Shown here: piece after piece, positions 43,891 through 54,539 of the stretch
Position numbering within the stretch: position 1 is the first letter of the stretch
Layout: the number at the start of each line of letters is the position of its first letter
NCBI GenBank assembly: GCA_907165135.1
Contig: OU015569.1
Location: 10,602,501 to 10,666,500, forward strand
Length of the DNA: 64,000 nt
Reading direction: 5' to 3'
DNA from: Oikopleura dioica
Lineage: Eukaryota; Chordata; Appendicularia; Copelata; Oikopleuridae
The notes under the pieces: model-generated
Told to the model about the DNA's origin: nothing
Database searches by the model: none
Seen by the model: the letters and a program-made list of their open reading frames with translations, nothing else
Position numbers and translations under genes: made by a program

Positions 43891-45560
43891 CTATTTCTGA
43901 GCTTCAGAGTTGGGTTTTTCAGGATCCTCTTTAGGAATAGCGTTCTTATCTTCGATATTTTCCTCTTGTTTCTCGGTTTCTTGAGACTCAGAGACTGATT
44001 CCACCTTCTCGCCTTCCTTTTGGATTGATCCGACTTCTGCATGTTCCTTCGACTCTTTTTCTTGTTTTTCCTCGTTGTTTTCTGCAACTTTCGGAATTGT
44101 CGAGATCGCTCCAGTTTTGCGCTTGTGATACTCTTGCCAGTTGTACTTTTGCCGTGGGAGCCAATCTTTGAAAATGCCAATGTAGCAGTTTTTCTTCAAG
44201 ACTTCGACAAAAATAACATCATCAGTTTTCTTCCAGTCGATGGTCATGTCTGGTCGAGCTTCTAAAGCACACTTTAGCATGATTTAGAGCAGGTTTTTTT
44301 TAGGTCAGCATTTTATAACTCTTTTTTGGCGTGACGTATCTTCAAAATTTAAGTTGGAGGATGTTCCTTGGCCGAAAACAAAAATTTCCACCAGACCGGA
44401 TTTTTGAACCGACTGGTTATTTCGCGGTAAATTGCGGTTAAAAATTTTAGACCCTCGGGGCAAGTTGTTGGGCACGCAGTTTTCGTGCCCAAAAGAAAGA
44501 GTGAAAAATTTTTAGTCGAACAAAATATATATCAACTAAGAAATATAAGAAAAATGATGTTAGAAACTCCCATAAATGGTGCGTATAAACAGCTGATTTG
44601 AGCATATTTGGGTTCATTTCCGGTGATATTTTAACCGGTTGCTAGCTCTCATCAGATCACGGTTTTAGTATTGATAAACTCAGAATTTCTCGCGCTTTCT
44701 TTTGGGCACGAAAAGTGCGTGCCCAACATCATGCCCTGAGGGCGTAAAAATTTATAACCGCGATTTACCGGGAAATAACCAGTCGGTTCAAAAATCCGGT
44801 CTGGTGGAAATTTTTGTTTTCGGCCAAGGAACATCCTCCAATTTAAATTTTGAAGATACGTCAAGCCAAAAAAAAGTTATAAAAATGCTGACCTAAAAAA
44901 AACCTGCTCTTAGTTCATTAACAATCTTACCCTTGACGACTCCAATCACCATCGTTTTGACTGCCTGGCTATCGAGGCTTGAATGAAATCTCGCTCTCGT
45001 CATCACATGATAATCTTTCACATCAGCGGGCATTTCTTTCTCGAGAACGTCCTTGATCGTCTCGGTCATGATTTCTTTTGTGGCAGTGCAAACTCGTTGA
45101 ATCGGTAGAAGACGCTCCAGATGTGAGGGAACACGAAAATTATCCGGCACCTTCTCTGCCAGAATCGTCTCCCACATCGTATTCAAGATGCTTTTGGATT
45201 CTAGCTTTTCATGGCGAATATCCATGAACTAATTCATGGTCGAAAACAATCCAAAAGATCTGGTTTTGTAACCAAAAATATAATGATTTCGACCCTTCCC
45301 AAAGATTGGCTGACTCCCGTTTCGTAAATATGAAAAACCCGATCGTTTTTATCCTCCGAATTAGCTTGAGACTCGGCAAGTAGTTGCTTCTCAATATCAA
45401 CGTGTTCCTCTTCAGTTTCATTATCATCAACTGGCGTACATTCTACCACTCGGTCTCCATTCTGGTCGACGAGTTGAGGATAAACCTGATTGGTGAAGTA
45501 TTTGGCGATGGAAAATGCCTCTCGGTGGCATTGTTTCAGACATTTTCGGCGGTAGGACAT
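43891..45560 (-). CDS. THUMPD1: THUMP domain-containing protein 1-like tRNA acetylation adaptor
   Basis: THUMPD1 (yeast Tan1) brings the acetyltransferase NAT10 to tRNA for ac4C formation. From the ATG at 45560 the N-terminal part is RKCLKQCHREAFSIAKYFTN. The THUMP domain lies in the exon at about 45225-44935 and the one after it: LERLLPIQRVCTATKEIMTE, YHVMTRARFHSSLDSQAVKT, then DWKKTDDVIFVEVLKKNCYI and WLPRQKYNWQEYHKRK, all in family order. The tail is Glu/Lys-rich and ends PNSEAQK. The intron between the two THUMP exons contains a 623-bp transposon; without it the intron would be about 43 nt. MCM3AP starts 64 nt beyond the stop, suggesting a two-gene operon. Confidence 0.85.
44287..44909. 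mobile_element. MITE with long inverted repeats and TTA duplication (PIF/Harbinger-like)
   Basis: The element is 623 bp. Terminal inverted repeats extend about 180 bp per side with few mismatches, from GAGCAGGTTTTTTTTAGG at 44287 to its complement ending at 44909. Both arms carry the same words, for example GGATGTTCCTTGGCCGAAAA and CCGGATTTTTGAACCGAC. A TTA trinucleotide flanks both ends (44284-44286, 44910-44912), as for PIF/Harbinger insertions. No coding capacity. It sits inside a THUMPD1 intron and is on neither splice site. Confidence 0.87.
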
Positions 45561-45985
45561 GAGAAAACCATGGGTAGTGTCTTTTCATTCGGTTTTCAAT
45601 AAAAAAATACGAAAAAAAAACTGATGAATGGTGCAAATTGACTGAATATCCGCGAAATGCATCGAGATCTAGATTGACTGGTGATTTAAAACCAATATGC
45701 CTTTTGGGTCAACAGAATTGCCAGAATACTTGCATCTTTTAATGTCTTGCGGATCTGTGCCCCCATAAACTTGCTTGTAGTTCATCTTTCTTTTTCCATT
45801 ATTCTTTCCCATGTTTCTGAAACAATAAAAAAATCAAAAATTGAAAATCAAACTCCTGGGAACTCATCGTTTTCAATAATAGAATAAGTAAAGTACAGAA
45901 TTAAAAGTTTCAAGTAAGGGCAGTTTATTCAGAAAACACATCGATTTTTTTTGTTCACATTCAGAATTTCGGGCAAAACCGGTAA

Positions 45986-48880
45986 TTACGAAAATTCAAG
46001 CTTCAGGGACTTAATTTCTCGGACCAGGTCGTTGATTTTTTCCGATGTATCGGTCAGTGGCCGCATCAGCAGACTTCCCGAAGCAGCACTGCTCTTTTCC
46101 GTCTCCTGAATAGGACATGTTTTAAAAGATCAGTATGAAAAATGACCAGTACCTCTTCCGGAAGAGGAAGCTTATTTGACATCTTCTTCAGTCGACTGAT
46201 GGTCTGTTTATGGACTTGCAATTGCCGCTCCGATTCGCGCAGTTCTTTCGCGGCTTCTTTTTCCGCTTCAGTCATTCTTCCTTGTCCCAGTTGAACCATC
46301 ACGTTCATCAAACGCTCTTCCAGCTCGTTTTGCTTGTCGATGATTGTTTCTACTCGCTCACCTAGCCAGAAATACGTAAAAATCGAATAATGATATTCAA
46401 GGGTGCCTGGGTTCGCCGGTGTCCAACAGTTTACAGTACCTATTCGCTCTGCTGATGATCTAACGTCTTTCTTCAGTGCTTCGATATTGCTCAAAGAGTT
46501 CTTTTGCTCCGTGTAATCTTTCTTCAGCACAGCTACATGTTGGTTAATCGCTTCTCTCGCAGCCTTTCCACGAGCCAAATGTTCTGTCTTCATTTCTGCG
46601 ATCACTTTTGCAACGATTTTGATTTGTTCCTAGATTTTAATGCTCAGAAATGGCTGATTCTGTAGTCATTTTTTACCTGTGTAGAGAGAGAGGCTCCATT
46701 CGCTGGTAATAAATAAGTTGGAGGCTTTGAAAGGACGAGTTTCAGTTTGTCGATTATGCTCTCTGGTATTTTTGGCGGTTTTCTCGATGGGTCAGATTTG
46801 GCAACGCATAGTGCGCTTGGCAGTGAGAGTAGCTAGAATTGAGCGAATCGAGAGAAGATCAATTTTAACAACTCACGGGTATGAAAAAGGCAGATCCATT
46901 AGACATTGAAGAACAGCAGATTGGTCCGTCGAAGCTTACTGAATTGGGAGCTCTGTCAAGACAGAGAGCGGACCCAGTGATCCTGGCTCCTCTTTCGTTC
47001 GCAGTTGTGACGAGAACTTCAATTGTGGAAGGACTAGAATCCGGAATGCGCCCGCTTTCGCGCATTTCATCCACCCAATTGAGCGAGATACAGTTCAAGC
47101 CGCTACAATCACCGTTAAATACAGTCAGAAAAACTCCATCTACTCATACGTTTGGCTAAAGATGAAATATCTCGAATTGCAAGACGCATCCGAGAGGACA
47201 TGTATTTGGTCGTCGAATGAGTCGGAAACAGCCAGTTCGACTTTCTCCACTACAATCGCTTCTTCTTCGATAAACAAAAAGTGCACAGCCATCTTTTCGA
47301 AAAAATGAATTATCAGAAAAAGTTAAAATGGAAGGGAATTACCTCGGCTGTGGCGGCGACGAAAATGTCCTCCTGGATTTGTTGCAACTGGATGTCACCA
47401 GCCAATTCTACATTGCAAACGATATCGTCGTTGATTCTCACGAAGCCGTTTGAAGACACGGTCAGGATTTCTTGTTCTCCAAGCGCTACTATGTCCGTTA
47501 ATTTGTCTCTTACTGAAATTGAGTGCTTCTTAAGATCGAAATCGCTGGAAAAAGACAAACTGTAGTTCTTCAGCGGTATTTTGCTAGAAAAATGGAGCAC
47601 CATTCCTGAAATATTGGGCATTATGACAGGTCGTTGTTTTGGGTCGTCGTATAACAAGACTTCGTTGTTGGATTTGAGGACAATAATTCTTTGGCCGTCC
47701 CACTTTGCTTGAAGAATGTACTCTGATCCTAGCCGTTCTTGGATCGTTACGGGCTGAGTTTCTGGCCTGACTGGGTAGTTGATTGCTGACACTCCAGTAC
47801 TGCTCCACATCAGCAGCGATCCATCCTGGTAAAGAGTTAGAAGATAGACAGTTACAGTTAGTTTACCTCTGAAAATGTCAGGTTCGTAATTCCATGCAGC
47901 GGAATATCGCAAATCTTGGATAATGTCTAAAAACATTCATAAATAACATGTGAGTTGGGGACTTTTTAATGATGTTAAGGTCCTTAACTTAAGGGGGAGG
48001 TCGACGAGAATCGGGATTTTTGTGACCAAAAATGCGCAAAAACCTGCTCAGATAGGCAAATTCTGACTTGTCAGGTAGAAAGAAAAGGGTTTGAAAAATA
48101 CAGCGGCGAAAACTAGAAAAAAAAATTTTTTGAAAAAATTTTCAAAAAATTCGGTCAAAGTCGGGGTATCTCGTAACCAAAAAATCTCGAAAACCGGATA
48201 TTTTTTCTCCATCAAATACAATCAAAAGTAAGTTCAAACCCTTAAAAATACAGCGGCGACAATGAAAAAAGATATGCTTTTCTTGAAAATTTTTTTTCTT
48301 TTGATCAAAAATATGCGATTTTCCTAAATATCGTCATTTTTACCCATTTTTCATAGAGAATTTCACCAAAGTCGAGGAGACTCGGATTTTTTTATTGATA
48401 ATGATTAAGAAACAATAAAAAACAATATCTAGCAAACAAAAGTCAGATTAAAGTTGTTTTTTGGTGAAAAAACTAACTTTAAAATTTCGAAAAATCTCGA
48501 ATTCCAGACAGAAAATCGAAAATTTTCTTAAAAAAAGTTAACCAAAGCGCAAAAAGCTGGAGACCAAAAATGCTCCTTTTTTATGAAGGAATTCAAAAAA
48601 ATAAACAAAATTTTGAAATAACGAAAAAATTTTTCTCGTCGACCCCCTCCTTAAGGAAAGTATTTGAATTACCTGTCGATTATTGAGAGACAGTGAAACA
48701 ACTGTCTCTTGTTCATCAGAAACGCCGTAAAGAATGCCTCTGTTGCAGGCAAGAATGTTCGTCTTCGTCTTCGATTGAATGTCCTAAGCCGAATTTACCA
48801 ATAAGTAGATATTCTAGGATTTTTACCTTGAAAAACTGTGACGAGGAGAGTTTTCTCCTGAGCTCTTCGGGCGAGATCAT
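45986..48880 (-). CDS. NUP88: Nucleoporin NUP88-like
   Basis: NUP88 sits on the cytoplasmic face of the pore with NUP214 and NUP62. The start is the ATG at 48880, directly after a TTTTCAG acceptor that could be cis- or trans-splicing. Beta-propeller exons include DIQSKTKTNILACNRGILYG, TLSKICDIPLHGITNLTFSE, DGSLLMWSSTGVSAINYPVR and FVRINDDIVCNVELAGDI. The middle segment has CSGLNCISLNWVDEMRESG. The C-terminus is a long coiled coil (EHLARGKAAREAINQHVAVL, ERVETIIDKQNELEERLMNV, AAKELRESERQLQVHKQTIS) ending INDLVREIKSLKLEFS with a TAA at 45986-45988. The second intron of the coding sequence (about 47930-48672) contains a transposon. The family call rests on the domain order and coiled-coil pattern. 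Confidence 0.8.
47993..48650. mobile_element. TTAA-flanked inverted-repeat element in a NUP88 intron
   Basis: The element is 658 bp. Ends GGGGGAGGTCGACGAGAA (47993) and the complement of GGAGGGGGTCGACGAGAA (to 48650) form an 18-bp imperfect inverted repeat. TTAA lies immediately outside both ends (47989-47992, 48651-48654), the duplication typical of piggyBac-type insertions; matching extends a little further (CTTAAGG on both sides). The interior is A/T-rich, with a repeated word AAAATACAGCGGCGA (48097, 48245) and many AAAAATTTT runs. No ORF. Confidence 0.8.
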
Positions 48881-48992
48881 CTCTCTGAAAATAGAACTTT
48901 TCTTATCTGAGTTTTATGATCCCTTTTATTAAGATCTAACAGTAAATTTAAAATATACAGGCAGAAATAGGAGACATTTTAAAGTATAAGTA

Positions 48993-49079
48993 GTCGCTGC
49001 CAAGTTCAACTCGAACTGGGGAGCAGAATACACCTGTGTTTATAGAACTCGAGTTCACGGCTCCCTCCAGAACCTGTAA
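48993..49079 (+). pseudogene. Orphan SUN-domain C-terminal exon fragment
   Basis: These 87 bases encode KFNSNWGAEYTCVYRTRVHG, then SLQNL and a stop, nearly the same as the last residues of the SUN gene at 51600-51690 (KFNSNWGAEHTCIYRTRVHG). About 60 bases match closely at DNA level, with third-position changes. No other SUN exon lies upstream within reach. It is either a duplicated, truncated remnant or the last exon of a gene whose remaining exons I do not see. Confidence 0.75.
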
Positions 49080-49913
49080 AACGGAAAGACTAGCTAATAA
49101 CTTGAAGAAATTGAATCTTCTCTCGAGCTCTTCTTGATTATAAACAACATCTTTTGAATAAGCATCGGCATGATCAAAGCATTTCTTTAGAGGATACAGG
49201 CAAAAATAGGCGAATTGACTGAGCGCGTATAACCAATCAACGCCCGTGGAAATTTGGCGAGCGCCTATTTTTCGGATAACTCAAGAACGAGGGCCTCGTT
49301 ACGAGGCGCGAAAATTGAGAAATTTTAGAGAAAAGTGGCGAAGGGTTTCGTTGATCCAGTAGAATTTTTCACTTACGAGAAGAATAGATTTCGTAAAGAT
49401 GAATTTAATAATTGCATAATTTAGAATAGGAGCATTAATTTCCTCCCTTTTGTATCATTTTCCCAGCCTTAGGCTGCGAAAAAGTCTTTTGAAATCTGAT
49501 TAGTTAGAAATCGTTCGTGAAGGACCGTTTAGTTAAAAATAGGAAAAAAACCGGCCGTGTTGTTGAATTTTTATGCCCAAATTAGGAAAAAAACCGGCGT
49601 TTTTCGAATGCAGCTGCATTTCGAGTTTTCGTCATTTTTTTTTATTTCTGGAGAGTGACGCCTTCATTTTGTATTTCCTGATTGAGAGGACCAGAGACGG
49701 GTTAAATAATAAAATATTTACGAGGCTTCAAGCTTTTTTAATTCAGACTGCGATTTCGGAGCTACGAGAGCTTTGTTGGCGAGAGACTATCTGTAGTTAA
49801 AGTTTTTCTTGCAGGTAAGTGTGAATTTCAAACTTGGGCGCCAGGTTGAAAAAAGCTATTTAAAAGTTTTGAGTTCCTGAAAATATTTTTAGATCGCGAG
49901 CGAGAGAAAGACA
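49080..49913. other. Upstream region of the SUN gene
   Basis: This is the intergenic space between NUP88 (minus) and the SUN gene (plus). A sequence like TACAGGCAGAAATAGG (48957) recurs as TACAGGCAAAAATAGG near 49196. No domain-bearing frame was found, and a 75-codon frame at 49573 looks random. Confidence 0.4.
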
Positions 49914-51690
49914 ATGCGGAGACTGGGACAGACCGAACATGTCGTCCAGGCACGAAGATCTGCGGTTACTCCGGCGAAGGCGCGGCCAGAGAAGTACCAC
50001 GGTGTTGTGCGCGAACTGTACGTTGCACGGGTGTTTACTGTAGCTGCATGCCGCAGCATGCGGATTTCCCTTGCTAGTTAATTTTTAGATTTCGATTTTT
50101 GTGGTTCTTTCAATCGAAATCCAGGCTTTTTTTTAATTTCCGATCCTCCTGCGCGGGTATTTTCAAAGCTCAGACTCATAAATATCTGCTCAGGGGTGGA
50201 AAGATTTATTCTTGTTTTAAAATTTGTCTTCTTAGGCCAAAGGTGGATCTCGACCGAACAAGCGGATCCAGCGGAAGCAGCTTCAATGCCTCAACCCTTC
50301 TTTTTGCGAATCCGGAGCCTGTGTCTTACATAACGCGGGTTGAGCAATGCATCAAAGACAATCTCCGAACAGTCGTAGCTGTCTTTGGATTGTAAGTCTT
50401 ATGTAGAGAAAAATGGGCTGTTTCTAATGTTATTTTAGCTTGCTGATCATTTGCGTCGCCGCGCAAATGGGGCGCTTCGAGGAGACCTCCTCCCCTGAGC
50501 CCCATTTTGAAAAGATCGTCGAGACGCAAATCGTCCCCGACTTTTCCCCGATGCAAGAGCAGCTCCAAGAACTAAAACTCTTGATCGCTCAGCTCAACGA
50601 AAAACAAGCGGCGTCTGATGAGCTCCTCGCCGCTCATCAACTGCAAAATCAGAAGCTGTTGGAGCAAATCGCTGCTCAAGCCACTACACCGGCCCCAGCT
50701 ACAGTTGCACCACCGCAAATTGATTATGAGCCGTGCGATTTCAAAGAGTCTGAGGAGAGGATTCTGGCATCGCTGGAGGATCAGCTAAATGAGTTTCAGA
50801 AGAACCAACAGGTGATTCAGGACGATTTCGAGGGCAAATACGACATCTTTCTTTCGCAGGTAAAACCGATTAAATCAGCGGCGAAAGTGATGCTCTTCTA
50901 TGTCTTCAACTGTCAATCATTTTCCTTTATTCAGATAGCGGAAGTGTCCAAAGCCCTTCGAGAGATTCCTCCAGCTGCGGTTACATCATCTTCAACTGCA
51001 AATCCGTCTCTTTCGCCGCCTCAAGAAACGATTCCGGACATTGCTCAGATGCTCGATGAGAAGCTCTGGAAATTCGATGCTGATAGAACTGGACTGGCTG
51101 ATTTTGCGCTTGAATCAGCTGGCGCTGAAATCATCCCAGGTAAATATTTTTGTTTTGAATTAATTAAAACAATCGATTTAGAATTGACAACTCAAGGATT
51201 GAAGAATAACTCGCCGATCCTGTCGATCTGGAAGTTTCCAGTCTTCTATCAGACAATGTCTCCTCGCATCGCCATCACACCAGGCGCGTATCCGGGCACC
51301 TGCTTCGCCTTTGCTGGTGGCTCGGGAACACTTGCCATCAAGCTTTCCCAGCCAGTCGTCGTCCAAAACATCACCCTTCAGCACATCCCAAAGGTTAGCG
51401 TTTTTCCGTCATCTCCAAACTCATCCTTCTTGAAGGAGACATCACCAGTCGGGCACATCAACAGTGCTCCGCGCGGGTTTGAGCTCTTCTCCGTCGACGG
51501 ACGAACCGAACAGCCCCTCGGAGAGTTCGTTTTCGATGCAGAAGGGAAGCCGATCCAGACGTTCCAAGTGAAGAGCAACTCCCTTGTCTCTGCTGCCGTG
51601 AAGTTCAAGTTCAACTCGAACTGGGGCGCAGAGCACACTTGTATCTATAGAACTAGAGTTCACGGTTTGCTCTCGCACAATGTAGTCTAG
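49914..51690 (+). CDS. SUN-domain inner nuclear membrane protein
   Basis: SUN proteins cross the inner nuclear membrane and bind KASH proteins, linking nucleus and cytoskeleton. Exons: 49914-50017, 50236-50391, 50439-50859, 50935-51139, 51182-51393 and 51436-51690, all GT-AG. A nucleoplasmic N-terminus is followed by one transmembrane helix (NLRTVVAVFGFLLIICVAAQ). Luminal coiled coil comes next (MQEQLQELKLLIAQLNEKQA, ERILASLEDQLNEFQKNQQV), then the SUN domain: GLADFALESAGAEIIP, ILSIWKFPVFYQTMSPRIAI, GAYPGTCFAFAGGSG, FVFDAEGKPIQTFQV and NWGAEHTCIYRTRVHG. All hallmarks of SUN1/2 are present at the usual domain length, though the nucleoplasmic part is very short. Confidence 0.94.
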
Positions 51691-52159
51691 GATTTCACTT
51701 CAACAACAACTAACTGACCTTCACTAACACTTTTTCACGCCCCATGTAAACTTTCTTCCGCTTTGTATTCAAATTCTATCCACCGAATAGTTTCACCTTA
51801 CTGCCACCTTCAACATATTCAAACATTCCCTGCGCAAAAATAAAACTAATAAACGAGTACATTTTTGTGCTTCAGGAAATTATCACTCGCTTATTTCTAT
51901 TTCTTTTTGAAAGCAGATATTTTCTTGAGATTAGAATTTTCGAGCAGGGTATTGAGTTGTGCAAAGTTTTCATCATCTTTACAGACAGATTAGATCCTAA
52001 TGACGCATTACTGGAATGGAGCACTGTCAGAAGCTCTTTGGCGCTTTGCAGGAAGCACAGGCACGCCCTCCAAATGGAACCAGGGCGAGTTTTTGCTGAA
52101 TATAAGGAATTAGCAACAGTTCTGATATCATTTCACTGCCAAGGAAATCAAAGAAGATA

Positions 52160-52336
52160 ATGAAACTCCTGTTCATCCTCTTCTCTCTAGCAACTTGCTA
52201 CACGGCCACAAGCATGCATTTGAAAATGCTTCGCTCAAGAAAGTTCGCCACTGAACCAAGAAGATCAACCATTTCAAATGAAACCATCAAATCTGTCGAA
52301 CTTAGACGTCAAATTGTTCTTCAGTATTTATTATAA
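52160..52336 (+). CDS. Small secreted peptide precursor, unrecognised
   Basis: A single-exon frame of 58 residues has a textbook signal peptide (MKLLFILFSLATCYTATS). A short mature part follows, rich in Arg/Lys and Ser (HLKMLRSRKFATEPRRSTIS, then SVELRRQIVLQYLL). Basic pairs RR at two places could be processing sites, as in peptide hormones, though there is no amidation Gly. It lies 470 bases after the SUN gene and is followed by a polyadenylation-like AATAAAG (52369). I do not recognise it. Confidence 0.6.
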   Translation: MKLLFILFSLATCYTATSMHLKMLRSRKFATEPRRSTISNETIKSVELRRQIVLQYLL

Positions 52337-52645
52337 TTCTGAGCCAATTTTGGTCAAACATTTTGTCAATAAAGAAAACCTTTCAATTTGAAAATCGAAT
52401 TTGTGCATTTTTCATAATGATCATCCCTTGTTTGCAGCATCTTTTCAACAAAAAGAAAAATATCTTGCTCGTTGTTCGGCGAGAACGAAAATAAAAAGTT
52501 TGTGTGAGCGACATCGCTCATTACTGTTGTTGACCGTAGCTCAGAGCGAACCTAAAAGGTGCTGTACGTAGTTCTGATCTCAATTGTTTACCCTTTCTCT
52601 CAATAAATCGAGAGTTCAAGATCCGCCTCAGTTAAAAGAATCAAA

Positions 52646-53838
52646 ATGAAGATTTTCAAGAGTCTCGCATTGCTCTTTTCAGGCTCAAGTGCCCAAGAGA
52701 GTCCAGATGACACGATTAGAAATATGATTATTATGGGCCAGGTGAGAGGATTTGATGAATTTCCGCTAAAACAAAAAGGGCTCGTTTCGTCCGCCGAGTG
52801 CAATGCTGATCGCCATGGTCAACCAGAACAGTCACAGCGAGAACAAGGAGGCAGCAGTTGAGGCACTGCTCAAAGGCTCCGAGAAGTTTCATGGAATCGA
52901 CATCAACTCGAAAGACTACATGGGCCGTTCGGTACTGATGAACGCGGTCAACAACGTCGACATCGAAATGGTCCGACACCTCTTCAAAGTCGATGAAGGT
53001 AAACAAACGGCACCCGGGTTGTGGAATTCCTATCAGTTCTATCTATGTTTAATTTAAGAAAACGATAATGTCGGGCCCCTTCGAATTGACGATACAGATC
53101 ACTGGGGCGGAACTGCGCTTCATCTTATCGTCCGCGCTCCTTTCAAGGTACTCTTCCTTGATTCCAAAGAAACTTTTTTTACTCAACAAAATCAAAGCCA
53201 TACGGTTTCGGCGAGACTGTTGAAGATTGGCCACTCAAAAGACGATTCGAAAAGGCAAACACTGTTTTGCGAATTCTTCTAAACAAGGGCGCCAATGTCA
53301 ATCAATTAAATAACTATGGCCAGGGTTATCGTCTCAACTTATTGAACTGAGAATGTGACTTAGATAACCTGAGACAGACAAACTCCTCTTATGCTTGCTG
53401 CGTCGAATGGATTCTCCCCTGGAGTTGAGATGGTTTGATCATCGCATCAATAAGCCCGGTAATGATTTCCCTCATTTAGCTTGCTGGAGAATACGGCGCC
53501 GACGTCAACGTTGTTAGCCCAGATTCATTTTCAAACGGCCTCCCGAATCGCAAAGCGGGATACTCGGGTAAAAGAATTTCATCATCAAATGCAAACAAGC
53601 TCTATTAACGAACTTTGTGGCAAGAGTTTTTTTGGACAAATTCCATGTTTGCTCACGAGCAATTTTGAAAAAAAAAGTCGACAATCAGTAGTTTATCATC
53701 AATTCAGCTCTGGACATTGCTGTGGAGCAAAAGGCCTATCTGACTTCCTTGGAGCGAGATGTTTATTACTACGACATGGTGATCCAATTCCTCTGCAATA
53801 ATGGAGGGCAACAGTTTAAGACTGAAAATGTTTGCTGA
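52646..53838 (+). CDS. Ankyrin-repeat protein with a hydrophobic N-terminus
   Basis: Exon 1 (52646-52741) encodes MKIFKSLALLFSGSSAQESP, signal-peptide-like. It joins in phase 0 to GSFRPPSAMLIAMVNQNSHS. Later exons give ankyrin units: INSKDYMGRSVLMNAVNNVD, DDTDHWGGTALHLIVRAPFK, ILLNKGANVNQLNNYGQ, a TPLMLAASNGFSPGVEM-type unit, EYGADVNVVSPDSF, and a last helix ALDIAVEQKAYLTSLERDVY, ending FKTENVC at the TGA at 53836-53838. Introns are about 45-60 nt. I do not recognise the orthologue. If the N-terminus is really a signal peptide, an ankyrin protein in the secretory route is unusual; the hydrophobic stretch is short, so this is unsure. Confidence 0.65.
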
Positions 53839-54539
53839 TCAATAAACTTTTTACTTTCTAAAGTTAGTGAGAAAAAACCGTGTAACGCAAAGTGATTGAC
53901 CTTTGTTAAAGCAGGTGGCAGGGATCGAGGGGAGCATCCGGTGGTCAGATAAGTGCGGTTAACTATCGATTCGCACCGTAAATCTTATTAAACATTGCAG
54001 GGCGCGAATGAAAAGTCCGCCTGGCACTTCAAGCGCGACACCTCTACTTGAGTAGCTCGTAACGTGCTTTATATGATGAAATCGTCTGTTTGAGTAGTTC
54101 ATGTTTGATAGACACTCTTTCTCAAAGGCCCCGCGTCCTATAACAAGTGTAATAGCTCTTCGAAAGGCATTTTGAGCGACATGATTCGATGGGTACTTGT
54201 CATTGCTATCTAGTAATCCTGTCAGATTCCGTCTCCACGATGTTAATACAGTAGTTTTTGCCTGCAATCTATAAAATATGGTTCAGCAAAATAGGAACTG
54301 ATTCACCATTTTCTGATGTTGAAAAATCGGTTTGAAAAAGGAAATTGACGGAGTATTTTGTTTTGAAGGCAGGAAATTCCAAATGAGCCATCAAACAGGA
54401 TCAATCTCCGCCTAGGCCAAATAAAGCACTTGATGCTCACCATAGAGATCTTGATGAAGTGCCTATGCAAAGAAAAGTAACGAAGTCAATATTGAACTTC
54501 TGTCATATATAGCCGACTGTCGCCCGCTGCGCTGCGACA
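53839..54539. other. Intergenic region upstream of the DPP4-like gene
   Basis: A 102-codon frame on the minus strand (53959-54267) opens without ATG and has no domain. Otherwise I see only AT-rich sequence and the presumed promoter of the next gene. Confidence 0.35.

Noticed and set aside
53959-54267. 102-codon minus-strand frame
   Set aside because: No ATG start, no domain, and no splice partners found.
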